Of a stretch of DNA of 64,000 nucleotides, positions 11,400-20,854 are shown one piece after another (positions within the stretch are counted from its first letter, which is position 1; the number at the start of each line of letters is the position of its first letter). The stretch is taken from NCBI GenBank assembly GCA_023376005.1, contig CM042141.1:95706010-95770009 (forward strand), in the 5' to 3' direction. Source of the DNA: Doryteuthis pealeii (lineage: Eukaryota; Mollusca; Cephalopoda; Myopsida; Loliginidae). The translations under genes were made by a program, and so were the position numbers. Below the pieces are notes generated by a model. It worked only from the letters and a program-made list of their open reading frames with translations, had not been told where the DNA came from and did no database searches.

Positions 11400-11707
11400 C
11401 CAGAAGCAGCTACCCAGCGTCACCTGGGTAGAGTGAAGGGAAAACAGATATTGATTTGTTTACTGTTGAGATTTGCAAGTGCTGGACATTTTTAAGTAGA
11501 ATTTCAATGCTATTTCTATGTATATTTTAATTTTTAGATATCTTTGAATATAAATCAAATCTTAACAATTTTTGCACAAAAAGCAAGAACCAGTGTTATA
11601 TATTTACTTTGTTGTTAATTGTTGTATTTTCATAGTTTGATCCGGGCATACATACCTACATACAGACATACAAACACACCAACTGCTCTTTATATATATT
11701 GTATAGA
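11400..11707 (-). mobile_element. Non-autonomous Helitron-3, complete ends
   Basis: On the minus strand: A|TCTATACAATATATATAAAG at the start and a strong hairpin CTACCCAGGTGACGCTGGGT close to the end, then CTGG|T (a CTRR). 308 bp, no coding sequence. It is inserted in the group H element at 11330-11790. Related 5-prime ends: 42181 (plus) and 56962 (minus). Confidence 0.7.
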
Positions 11708-11727
11708 TGGTGAAGTTGATGTTAAAA

Positions 11728-11758
11728 CGTTTCGATTTTTATCAAACCTTCATCAGGA
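11728..11758 (-). ncRNA. Hammerhead-like core (group H)
   Basis: Minus strand: CTGATGA, one extra A, stem II GGTTT/AAATC with one wobble, then GAAACG. The extra base between the core and stem II departs from the textbook fold, and stems I and III are weak here, so activity is doubtful. Confidence 0.4.
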
Positions 11759-11790
11759 CATTATGATGGAAAAAAGTGTTATCTGAACAG

Positions 11791-13049
11791 TGATGTAAAT
11801 CTTTTCAAAATAAAATGAGAGATGAGAAAGTGTTCTTATCTATTGAAAAAAGGTGATGTGATTTGTACAAATAAGGACATTTGTAATATATGATGTATTT
11901 TCTTAATTAATGAATTAAAAGATGAGAAAAAGTTGAAGGAAAAGAAAAGAAAAACTAACAGATCAATACATAATAAAGTTAGGTCTACACCTGTAAGATG
12001 TCAATGTTCTTATAATAAGTTGGAAGGCTCAAAGTAACCATCCAGCATGGGTACATATGTGTAGATGAATTAATCCGACAAAGAAGTTATATATAATTAC
12101 AAATAGACTTTATTTTGTGAGCACATGGAGAAAATACATACATGACAGGTATACACATACTCATGACAAGGTACAGTAAGATATGGAGAACAGATACATA
12201 AACATACATAAAAAATGTAGGTGATACAGAGTTACATGTAGAAATTAGTCACTTACTGATAGTTTGCTGGGGGGAACAAATCCTCCCCACTTAAGGGGCA
12301 GAGGCACACAGCACCAAACCCATATGCGGTGGTTGCCGGACCCAGAGAAAAAGAGTGATTTTCTCCTGGGCTCCTGTCTAAATACTCTAGCCACCTATCG
12401 GTAAAAACCTGCAACAAGGGAAGATAACCCTATTGGACTCATGTCCATCCCAACACACCTTATTAATATTGAACATATGTTTATTATTACAATCTATGCT
12501 TTTTATATTTTGATTTTCAAGTAGCTCGATTTTATGTATATAAACGAACTAACTATGTGGATATATAAGCGGATAGAATTGGAATAAATTTTATTGATAA
12601 GGATAAAAGAAGTGTGCAAATTTGCATGGAGAAAGAATTAAGTAAAACCTGATATATTATAACTATTTAGAACAAGTCTACGTAAGAAAGATGATAGACT
12701 GAAAAATTCTGGTCTTGTACAAGGTAGACTTATCAAAATTGAAGCTGAATTTACCAAAACAGAAATGAATAATAAATGAGACATGAATTTTCTTCAACTA
12801 GTTTTCTTAGCATTCAGTATACTAATTCCAGTGAGTTCATCCTTGGTCCAAGCACCTCTGAAACTTCTCTTTTGATATGGTATAAAGCCATATATTTCTT
12901 TTAATGAATTCTACATTCTCAAATCTTTCCTTAGAGATGAATTTTCTTTTGGGGTTTGGTTTGATTTCTTTGTTTAATGGCATATCAACTTTCATGGGTT
13001 ATTCAATGCCAAAGTGATTTTTTATAAAATAACAGTAGTGGTACTATTT
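11791..13049. other. Unclassified, includes a GC-richer patch at 12260-12450
   Basis: 12718-12800 resembles one unit of the mariner-derived repeat (GAAGCTGAATTTACCAAAAC). 12955-13015 is a minus-strand SINE tail. 12260-12450 is richer in GC (GCTGGGGGGAACAAATCC, GTTGCCGGACCCAGAG) and not recognised. Confidence 0.4.
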
Positions 13050-13235
13050 AACCCATACCTGGGGAGGGGGGATGAGGGGGTTCATACTTTTGCCAAGGGT
13101 ATATAGGGGGGATGAGGGGGTATCAGTCGAAAAGTGAACATGCTGCTAAAACTGGAGTTCAGACTTGCTTAGTTGAAGTTGCAGTCCAGCATGTTAGCCA
13201 CTACACCATGGAGACTCCGCACCACCTGTTAAAAT
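13050..13235 (-). mobile_element. tRNA-like SINE fragment
   Basis: Minus strand reads TGGTGTAGTGGCTAACATGC then GTCTGAACTCC, an A-box/B-box arrangement like SINE-B but clearly diverged. Confidence 0.5.
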
Positions 13236-13341
13236 TTGAGATCACTTGAACGAGAATTGGTCAAGTTATTAGATGATAAATTGATTCTTCTGAAAAATCC
13301 TCTACATCTCAAATGAGATCAACATTTTTTAAACACCCTGT

Positions 13342-13626
13342 TTACCAACCCTCCAGACAAATAGAATGCGACACAAGGTCAATTTCTTAAGCAGAGTCTA
13401 TAGGTTTGAGTTGAAAGTTTTCCTTCTCCTAGGCTGGTTGCCTAATCAAGGATAAAGAGCCCAGTCTACCCTACTATTTACACATATATGGAGGGAAAAT
13501 AGTTGGATACATACCTTTCTGAAGGGTATTATTGTAATGGGAAATGCAAACAGTCTCATCCAGGATTTCAACTCATCTTGCCATACCCATTTCCTACAGC
13601 AGTAACCATTAAACCACACACCTCCA
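13342..13626 (-). mobile_element. SINE-B copy, near full length
   Basis: Minus-strand copy with head (GGTTTAATGGTTACTGCTG), body and 3-prime 'GAAATTGACCTTGTGTCGC' end. Confidence 0.8.
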
Positions 13627-13745
13627 CAAAAATTTAACAGGTTTGAATTCAGAGTTTTTCTTCTCCTAGACTGGTTGCCTAACCAAAGTTTAAAAGCCCA
13701 GTCTACTCTGCTATCTACTCAAAGATGGAGGGAGCAACATGATTG
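13627..13745 (-). mobile_element. SINE-B partial copy, abutting the previous one
   Basis: Contains only the 3-prime half (GGTTTGAATTCAGAGTTT... CTACTCAAAGATGGAGGGAG). Head-to-tail with 13342-13626. Confidence 0.7.
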
Positions 13746-14119
13746 ATAGGAATACAACAAATTCCTATCAAATACAAATCATTTCCACTCACTCATATGG
13801 TGTCAAGTATTCCCGTCTAATAAAGATGAATTTTATGGTTTCAACTAATTATTTCTTTTTAATTCATTTGCTTACAATTAAATGGTTTTTAGTGACTAAT
13901 GATAATCCATAGTAAATAATTATAGCTTCAAGTAATTATTCTTAACTAACAAAAGTATGTGCCTCCTAGGCGCAAGTATTGCACTTTTAATATAATAAAA
14001 TATTACTAGCAGGACCTGTGAATATACCACAGTATGATAATTTAATTATCATGATATTTGATATTTTTAATTAAGAGCTAAATAGTTCAATATGTAAAAA
14101 GTATAATAATCTTGACTAT
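13746..14119. other. Unclassified AT-rich stretch
   Basis: The 35-bp segment 14083-14118 (AGTTCAATATGTAAAAAGTA) recurs at 14334-14368 and 48958-48994. Confidence 0.45.
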
Positions 14120-14295
14120 TCAGGATTTTGTTTTATTCATTCTTGATAGGTATTGAAAATCTTTCTAAAATTCAATTTTTTTAAACAGATTTTTTTGTTA
14201 ACTCATTTTCTTCTTATTAAACTATAGATTGGGCCCTAACAGGTACTACCATTCCAGGTCAGGGTGGACCTGGGAGTAATAGCAATGGTCAATTA
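14120..14295 (-). mobile_element. SINE-E copy
   Basis: Shares with 17525-17800 the series TTTTATTCATTCTTGATAGG, AACTATAGATTGGGCCCTAA and CCAGGTCAGGGTGGACCTGG. Confidence 0.65.
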
Positions 14296-14329
14296 TTACG
14301 ACATTTGATTTTTTACTTAAGAACTATTG

Positions 14330-14440
14330 CCAAATAGTTCAATATGTAAAAAGTATAATAATCTTGATTGTTCAGGATTTGAACTCATCTCACTGTCCAT
14401 TTCCTATGACAATGAGCATTAGACCACGCGCCTCCATATA
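14330..14440 (-). mobile_element. tRNA-like SINE-B head fragment
   Basis: Minus strand: TGGTCTAATGCTCATTGTC and GAGTTCAAATCCTGAAC flanking the usual GGAAATGGAC. Confidence 0.5.
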
Positions 14441-14543
14441 TCGACTACCAAATGTAGAAAACAACATCGACAATGATCTCATAACTATAAAATGGTTTAT
14501 AGTGCAATTGAGATTAAGAATGGTGATAGCTACATAGATGTTT

Positions 14544-14544
<1 letters not shown>

Positions 14545-14576
<32 letters not shown>

Positions 14577-14577
14577 G
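14545..14577. repeat. (GAT)n microsatellite
   Basis: About eleven GAT units. In this window such runs often mark LINE 3-prime ends, but no LINE sequence is recognisable next to this one. Confidence 0.9.
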
Positions 14578-14869
14578 TGATAAGGAAACAACTTGATATT
14601 AATTATCCTGATGATTGAGATGAAGATTAATGAGGACATTAACTGAATATCATTGTCCATCCATCAAAATGGCCATGTTCACTTCTACAATAGAACCATC
14701 AGTACAGAAACATTCTGCTAGTTTTATGGCAACTTTTTCTCCTTTTTAATGCATTTCTATGAATGGGTTCAAGGGTTTGTTTTTGAAATATCCTATCATA
14801 CTAGATGCTGAGAAAAAAGGGATAGGCCTACAATATAATTACATATGCAACAATACCTTTGGACTAGGG

Positions 14870-14872
<3 letters not shown>

Positions 14873-14923
<51 letters not shown>

Positions 14924-14954
14924 AATATATATGGAGGGGAAACTCCTTTTACAA

Positions 14955-14997
<43 letters not shown>
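14873..14997. repeat. (TA)n arrays
   Basis: Two long (TA)n runs separated by about 25 bp. Smaller (TA)n runs not listed separately occur near 16142, 18748, 19317, 19738, 20028, 20331, 21678, 21748, 22008, 22822, 23640, 23944, 24858, 25034, 25361, 32023, 32472, 34722, 35036, 54024, 54119, 58946, 61807, 62898 and 63393. Confidence 0.95.
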
Positions 14998-14999
<2 letters not shown>

Positions 15000-15116
15000 C
15001 TCTGACAGTGACAATTTATTGATATTTTTCTCTGAATTTTTTAGATGAGGCTTGTTATTGATAGTAGTATTAATAATGATGATAACAAGAAGAAGGAGAA
15101 TTTATCATTATATCAT

Positions 15117-15120
<4 letters not shown>

Positions 15121-15168
<48 letters not shown>
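15121..15168. repeat. (TA)n array
   Basis: About 23 uninterrupted TA units, immediately followed by the conserved hairpin motif at 15172. Confidence 0.95.
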
Positions 15169-15170
<2 letters not shown>

Positions 15171-15171
15171 T

Positions 15172-15203
15172 GGACTCTCCTATCATGAATGATAGATGAG
15201 GGT
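15172..15203 (-). ncRNA. Conserved hairpin motif (CTCAT-stem-GAGAGTCC), copy 1
   Basis: Minus strand: CTCAT, stem CTATCAT/ATGATAG, then GAGAGTCC. The flanks are shared with 19401-19429 and 21643-21675 while the stem sequence differs and remains paired. Function unknown. Confidence 0.4.
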
Positions 15204-15419
15204 CAGCAGTGAGTGATTTGTTTCCTCCTATATTGTGCATGCTATCAAGAAGACATTTTGTGTTTCCTTGAGTGTGATAGCAGCCCAGCCTTGCTGCAAA
15301 CTATGAAGTCACACTGACAGATGGAATTTCCTAAAGCAGGAGTCAGATGTTTTTGTTTTAAAGTTAGATGGAGCTGATCTCTCTGTTTCAGTCTATTTTC
15401 TTAAAAGCTCTTTAATTTA

Positions 15420-15420
<1 letters not shown>

Positions 15421-15474
<54 letters not shown>
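15421..15474. repeat. (TA)n array
   Basis: About 26 TA units. The 15204-15420 interval upstream is unclassified. Confidence 0.95.
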
Positions 15475-15477
<3 letters not shown>

Positions 15478-15978
15478 AGAAAGTAAAAAAGAAATTGTCC
15501 TTGTTATTATTATCATGCTTATATAGTTAAATATATTGGTTAGGAGGTTGATTTAGAAGGCTATCACAATGCAGGTTTAAAGAAAGAAATAATAATACGG
15601 TAACAATGGTGTTGTGTGTTAACCTGTATTTTATTCTTGAATTTTCGAGATAAAATCTCTTTTTCAAAAGATCACTGGAACTGAAGCAGTCTAGTTATGA
15701 CATTTCTTTTTAAATTAATTTTTTTTTTTTTTTTGAAAATGATGGTATTTTTATATAACTGTATTCTCGTGTTGTATGTTTACATGAATGCGGTTTTTTT
15801 TGTATTTGTGTGTATGTTGTCATGTGTGTGTCCATGAAAATGCATGTTGGTTGTGACGTTATGACTGTATCCTAGCGCAGGATTGCATGTGTGTATGTGC
15901 ATATTAAAGAGCGTAATTGTGTTTGGTGGCGTTGGTGATGTATAATATATGTTGGATGTAATATAAATCAATTTAATC

Positions 15979-16016
<38 letters not shown>

Positions 16017-16544
16017 TATTATTATTATTATTAATATATTATCAATATTATTATTATTATATTTATTTGTTTATTTACTTATTTATATCTAATTCAATTT
16101 ATCTTTTTTTTCTTTTTTTTAAAATATTTTATAATATTATTTAATATATATATATATATATATGTATATATACTTATTTATTAATTTTTTTTTTTAAAAT
16201 CTTTCATTATACACAATGCTTCAAGCAAATTATAAAACTCTCTTAAATATATTTGTATATATGTATATATATTTCTCCAATCTTCAAAGTGGACACTATT
16301 GGGAAGTTAACCACACTTTATCTCAAATTGTTTAAAACATCCAAGGTGGACAAAATTGAAAATGAGATAATGAAGAATTATCCATTCTGTTAAAAAAAAT
16401 CCTACAACAATTTCTTTAAATACCACTAAACTTCATTTAGTTAAAATATTACAAGACCACTTATTAGTTTTTCCTAAATCACTTTCTAATCAAAATCAAT
16501 TAACTTCAAAAAAACTTTTTGCATCAAGTCAAAATTAGCTGCCA
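15475..16544. other. AT-rich stretch with (TTA)n
   Basis: Contains (TTA)n at about 15981-16060 and further T/A runs to 16275. No gene or mobile element recognised. Confidence 0.5.
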
Positions 16545-16950
16545 TACTTTCAAACTGGATGCCAACTACTGATAGTTACTATGTGGGTAAACTTAGCTAC
16601 TACTTCTAGCCGGGAACGAAACCCGACTGATTTTTCATCAGTCTAATTCATTAACCCCTCAGCTATTAGCAGCTACCAGTAAGAAGCAAAATTTTAACTG
16701 ATGAATAGAATTTTAACTGATAAATACATACATAGGTATATATGTTACGGTCACTTTGAGAGCTCATATCAGTAAATAACAGAGAGTCTTGTTTTACTCT
16801 AATACGGTGATATCAGTTAAATTCCCTTCCAAAGGGCTCTAGCGTGTTTGGGAGCATATATTACAGTCATCCACAGACACCATGTTTCGACGTATCACAT
16901 CTCCTCAATGTGGCTGGAATTAGCAACTACTTCTATCCGGGAGTAAAATG
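16545..16950 (-). mobile_element. SINE-C, two head-to-tail copies with a hammerhead between them
   Basis: Minus strand, from 16950: end of one copy (CCCGGATAGAAGTAG, hammerhead at 16913-16871), then a second copy from about 16860 down to 16545 (GCTCCCAAACACGC ..., degenerate class II tRNA-like head 'GCTGAGGGGTTAATGA', 'TCAGTCGGGTTTCGTTCCCG'). The second copy ends 'CTAAGTTTACCCACAT', the start of another hammerhead stem I, after which similarity is lost. Confidence 0.6.
16871..16913 (-). ncRNA. Hammerhead ribozyme (type I), one core base changed
   Basis: Minus strand, in order: stem I 5-prime strand CCACA; core UUGAGGA (canonical CUGANGA, so C3 to U); stem II GAUG/CGUC with loop UGAUA; GAAA; short stem III CA/UG with loop UGG; cleavage triplet GUC (16878-16876); stem I 3-prime strand UGUGG. 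Stem I pairs perfectly over 5 bp. Everything required by the family is present except C3. C3 is normally critical, so this copy is probably weak or inactive, but the architecture is unmistakable. Confidence 0.72.
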
Positions 16951-17317
16951 ATGGGACAAGAAAATCCAATACAAAGAAATTTGATTTTCTCACCAAAATG
17001 ATTGAATTGTCAAATATTATCACTATGTTGTATATACACACAGTGTTGTATTAATCACAAGGCCTGAGAAAATACTATTTGCCGTAGGTAGATACAAATT
17101 TCATGTTAAGATCACTGAGAAAGAATTATTGGCTAAGCTGTATACAAAAGCAGCAAATGATTCAAACCTTTCAGTATATTAAATCAATAGAACTATAAGT
17201 AAATTAACAAACAGCAGTGGGGCCACAAATCTGTAAACGTTGGCCAACAAATAGACAGGTGTATAGCCATATATATACAAACTTATACATAACTTGATTA
17301 CAGTCAACCAGCAAGAA
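16951..17317. other. Unclassified stretch
   Basis: No gene or family recognised. Confidence 0.4.
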
Positions 17318-17955
17318 TGTTTCTCACTATTTCTTTACCTTAGATTAGAAAAAGAGAATAGCTAAATAAAGGGGGGGGTGTTTATAACTTGTTAATATAG
17401 AAAATGGATCCCCCACTTTATGATCAAATCCTTTTTTCTTGTTTCTTAAATAATGATCCCCAATAATAATTATATGGTCAAGTCACCTAAGTTAAGCAGC
17501 AATGAGCCTGTTCAATACTTAATTGGGTTAAAAGGTTAGTTGGATTTTACAGCATGTCAAACCTTGATGGATTATTTTATGATGAAGACATTTTGTTTTA
17601 TTCATTCTTGATGGGTATTGAAAATCTTTCTAAAATTCAATTTTTTTTAAACAGATTTTTTGTCAACTCATTTTCTTCTTATTAAACTATAGATTGGGCC
17701 CTAAAGGTACTACCATTCCAGGTCAGGGTGGACCTGGGAGTAATGGAAATGAATGGGGTACTCCACACTACCTAGAGCTCCAGAATTGGAACTATCGTTA
17801 GATGTAGTTTAACATCATATCCAGGAGATTGTGTCCACTTAAGCAACAACAGGTACTGTAAGCAACCTGAGTCCTTTGTTTACACAAAATGACTTGATTT
17901 GGCATTAAATAACTGAAAAGGTTGATATGCCATAAAACAAAACAAACAATCAACA
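17318..17955 (+). mobile_element. 5S rRNA-derived SINE interrupted by a SINE-E
   Basis: 5-prime head from 17318, then 5S-like 'TCAAGTCACCTAAGTTAAGC...TACTTAATTGGGT' to about 17525. The remainder (CCACTTAAGCAACAACAGG, tail ATGCCATAAAACAAAAC) resumes near 17845. The interval is mostly a SINE-E. Comparison with the uninterrupted copy at 17955-18305 shows the break. Confidence 0.7.
17525..17800 (-). mobile_element. SINE-E inserted in a 5S-SINE
   Basis: Carries the shared tail (GGTTAGTTGGATTTTACAGC, CATGTCAAACC) and body (CCAGGTCAGGGTGGACCTGG, AGCTCCAGAATTGG). The insertion falls within the 5S-derived region. Confidence 0.65.
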
Positions 17956-18305
17956 ACAATTTTTCTCACAATAGCTTTCATCTTAGATTAGAAAAAGAGA
18001 ATAGTCAAATAATGGTGGATCTGTTTATCTCTTGGTTAATATAGAAAATACATCCCCCACCTTATGATCAAATCCTTTTTTCTTGTTTCTTAAATAATGA
18101 TCCCCAATATAACAATTATATGGTCAAGTCACCTAAGTTAAGCAGCAATGAGCCTGTTCAAAATTTAGTTGGGAGACCACTTAAGCAACAGCTGGTACTG
18201 TAAGAAATCTGAGTCCTTTGTTTATCAAAATAACCTGATTTGACATTAAATAACCCAAAAAGGGTTCATATGCCATAAAAGAAAGCAACCAACAAAACAA
18301 TTATA
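17955..18305 (+). mobile_element. 5S rRNA-derived SINE, full-length copy
   Basis: Contains in order a 160-bp 5-prime head (TTAGATTAGAAAAAGAGAAT...), 5S-like AAGTTAAGCAGCAATGAGCC, TTAGTTGGGAGACCACTTAA (matching the 5S C-box region GGGAGACC), GGTACTGTAAG, then 'TCCTTTGTTTATC' and the shared tail with the AACCC/GGGTT hairpin. 5S internal promoter elements are thus recognisable, though diverged. Confidence 0.75.
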
Positions 18306-18409
18306 CATAACTTTTCTAAGATTATCATTTCTGTATGCATTTTCGATAAAATATATAGATTGAAAAAAAAAAAAAACATGCATGAAACTAAGGTCCATGT
18401 AATTAAATA

Positions 18410-18650
18410 TGGGAGTAAATATGGAAATAAATCCGACAATATTAAGAAATTTGAAAAAACAAGTGTTCCAAAAATAAGATGAATTTATTTATCGATGCTT
18501 AAACGTTTCGGTTTCTTTAAACCTTCATCAGGATGTATTACAGGGTGAATAAATTGATGGATGTTTTATAGATGACAGGAGATAAAAAAATCTTTATAAA
18601 AATTTTTTTGGTTGTGTAACTGTATTTATTCAGCGTTATATTATCATGTT
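18410..18650 (-). mobile_element. Group H element, uninterrupted
   Basis: Starts GGAAATAAATCCGACAAT and continues through GATGAATTTATTTATCGATG to the hammerhead-like core at 18504. It is the undisturbed counterpart of 11330-11790. Confidence 0.6.
18504..18532 (-). ncRNA. Hammerhead-like core (group H)
   Basis: Minus strand: CTGATGA, extra A, stem II GGTTT/AAACC with loop AAAG (5 perfect pairs), GAAACG. Stem II sequence differs from other copies but pairs. Confidence 0.45.
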
Positions 18651-18743
18651 ATATTAATTAAATATATATATACAAACTAATATGTATTTATTTATAATTA
18701 TTATATGATAGCTCTATCACAGATATTGAGCACTCTTCTAATA

Positions 18744-18787
<44 letters not shown>

Positions 18788-18791
18788 TACA

Positions 18792-19313
18792 CTAGACAAA
18801 ACATGATCGTTGGGTCATCCATTTAACTCTGGGTACATTATTAGGATTAGGGAAAAGTGAGCTTACAAAGTGAATACAATTTTTTTAAATAAATACAGCC
18901 AGAGAATTAAAAAAAAACATTAAAATCATTTTTTAAGATGTCTAAGAAAGGGAACATTTGACCTAATCTAAGCTATGAGCTAGCTGCTTCTGCAACTTAA
19001 CATACAAATATATTTTACACTCTCTAAATCATTCTCTTCATTCACAGAGAAACTAACATATATAACGAGGAGTTAATCAAGATATATATAGAGAGAGGGT
19101 GAAATTGACAGACAGAATGTGAAGTAAAAGACAGGCTGGTTTTTGACTTAATTGAAAATTATGACTAATTAGAACCAATTAAAATGGATTTTTTTTTCAA
19201 ACATAACTCAATCATAGAACTAAGGAATATTTCCATATGAATTTTGTGTCATTTAAAATAAATAGGAAAAAAGCCTTTAGCAAACATTCATTGATTCACT
19301 CAGCTTTAGCATA

Positions 19314-19316
<3 letters not shown>
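18792..19316 (-). mobile_element. Non-autonomous Helitron-2, minus copy
   Basis: The minus strand ends GATGACCCAACGATCATG then TTTTGTCTAG|T: a hairpin followed about 10 nt later by CTAG. It starts near ATGCTAAAGCTGAG beside a (TA)n run. Full-length sister at 35072-35622 in the other orientation shares blocks such as AAAACTGACCTGTC (here TTTTTGACTTAATTG region) throughout. Confidence 0.65.
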
Positions 19317-19355
<39 letters not shown>

Positions 19356-19357
<2 letters not shown>

Positions 19358-19480
19358 ATGCGATTAACACACAAGGTTAAATGAAAGAGGTTGTTGGAAC
19401 CTCATATGTCGAAATCGACAGGAGAGTCCATTATATGGATGTATAGTTGTGTGTGTATATGTGTAAGAGAGTGTACATGA
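19356..19480 (+). repeat. Repeat unit containing the conserved hairpin motif
   Basis: Lies beside a (TA)n run. 19395-19432 is shared with 21637-21678. Confidence 0.5.
19401..19429 (+). ncRNA. Conserved hairpin motif, copy 2
   Basis: CTCATA, stem TGTCGA/TCGACA with loop AA, then GGAGAGTCC. Compare copies at 15172 (minus) and 21643. Confidence 0.4.
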
Positions 19481-19679
19481 ATTAAGATATAAATGTCATT
19501 GCAAAAAGAAATATTGCTTGATGGTTATCATTATGATGACTCGTCTTTATTTGAATCTGTTCAGTATAAATCCTTATGCATCATTCTAGGCCGAACTAAA
19601 ATGATCTTTAGTTACCATTTTGTCTTATTAAGTTAACTCTTTCAGGTCTCATATAAACGTGTTATTAATTTCCATTTAT

Positions 19680-19728
19680 TCTTCTTTCTTTCTTTCTTTC
19701 TTTCTTCTATTCTTTATGTATCTGATTA

Positions 19729-19783
<55 letters not shown>
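19680..19783. repeat. (TTTC)n, (CT)n and (TA)n run
   Basis: Composite microsatellite. Confidence 0.9.
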
Positions 19784-19786
<3 letters not shown>

Positions 19787-19789
19787 TGT

Positions 19790-20045
19790 TGCTATGGGTC
19801 CAACGGGAGAAAAATAGATATTTTATAAAAAAGAAGGTTTGCAACAAGGATTAGATTTTTTTTTTAAAATCTATTAACTTACATATGCGACACGTTTTTC
19901 AGATCTGTTATCTTCTTCAGGCATTGAATTATTATTTTGGCAGAATATGTCCGATATTTGATAGGTTGTGTGTGTTTTTGTAACTAATTTTTGATTATAA
20001 TGGTTGTGTAATAACGGTTGAACGCTATATATATATATATATATA
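19790..20045 (-). mobile_element. Group H element with degenerate hammerhead-like core
   Basis: The core at 19893-19921 on the minus strand reads CTGAAGA, AGAT/ATCT stem, GAAAAACGTGTCG. The arrangement of (TA)n on both sides is like other group H members. Confidence 0.45.
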
Positions 20046-20050
20046 TATAT

Positions 20051-20335
20051 AGTCATCTACAGACACTGTGTTTCGAAGTATCGCATCTCTTTGGTAGCTA
20101 GACAATAGCAGGCTACCTCCAGCCAGGATAGAAACCCAATCGATTTGTCATCAGTCATGCTTCTTAACCACTCATGCATCAGCCCCTACAGACTGGGACT
20201 AGGATTTTAACTAATTAATACATATGTATATATGTAAAGGCCACCAGAGAGTGCTCCAGCCGTTTTATAGGAGAGCATTGCCTTTAAGCTTAGTCAGCAG
20301 TCATCAGCAAAAATCCCCTCCAAACTGCTCAAATA
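20051..20335 (-). mobile_element. SINE-C copy with eroded hammerhead
   Basis: Minus strand: GGAGCACTCTCTGGTGGCC, spacer, tRNA-like GAGTGGTTAAGAAGCATG with 'GGGTTTCTATCCTGG', then the hammerhead region 20097-20055. Stem II GATG..CTTC, GAAA and GTGTC triplet are kept, but the CUGA part of the core has lost two bases, so it cannot be active. Confidence 0.65.
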
Positions 20336-20354
20336 TATATATATATATATATAT

Positions 20355-20722
20355 TCAAGCAAATTTGATTAAACAATACAGAATTCTTATTATGTTCAAG
20401 TTTTTTATTCTTTTTTTCAAGCTTCCTAATAATTCTTTTGATCTTATAATCTTGAAAGGCATTAATGATTTCTCTGAAAGAGCCATTTTTGGCAGACCAA
20501 GTACTTTCAGTACTTATCCGAACCATTATCAAGGTGGACTATATGTGTCTTTCATTATTAAAACTGTTTAATGTTTAACTATACTATTGTTTTGTTTTTA
20601 TCACCAATGTGACGCTAAGCAACAGTGGCAGTTTATTTTTTTTAGATATTTCTATTAAGCTAGGTAAACGTATTTAAAATGAAAATTGTTCTATCTATCT
20701 ATTTTAAGCATTTTGGAATATA

Positions 20723-20728
<6 letters not shown>
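20355..20728. other. Unclassified stretch
   Basis: No gene or repeat family recognised. Confidence 0.4.

Positions 20729-20773
<45 letters not shown>
20729..20773. repeat. (TA)n array
   Basis: About 22 TA units. Confidence 0.95.
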
Positions 20774-20777
<4 letters not shown>

Positions 20778-20854
20778 CCCAGAAAAAATAAGTGCCATAA
20801 GATCTGCTAGGAAAACAGTCTTGGTGAACAATGATAAACAATGGGTGAATTGAC

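Larger units (their letters stand above)
11330..11790 (-). mobile_element. Group H element with hammerhead-like core, split by a Helitron
   Basis: The flanks GGAAATAAATCCGACAGTATG (11330s) and AAACGTTTCG...CATCAGG (11726-11757) are continuous in the sister copy at 18410-18650. Here they are separated by the Helitron-3 at 11400-11707. Group H may be termini of Penelope-like elements, which are known to carry hammerhead ribozymes; that is inference. Confidence 0.6.

Noticed and set aside
18120..18215. Genuine 5S rRNA gene
   Set aside because: Many substitutions in the internal promoter region, a foreign head and tail, and several dispersed copies mark it as a SINE.
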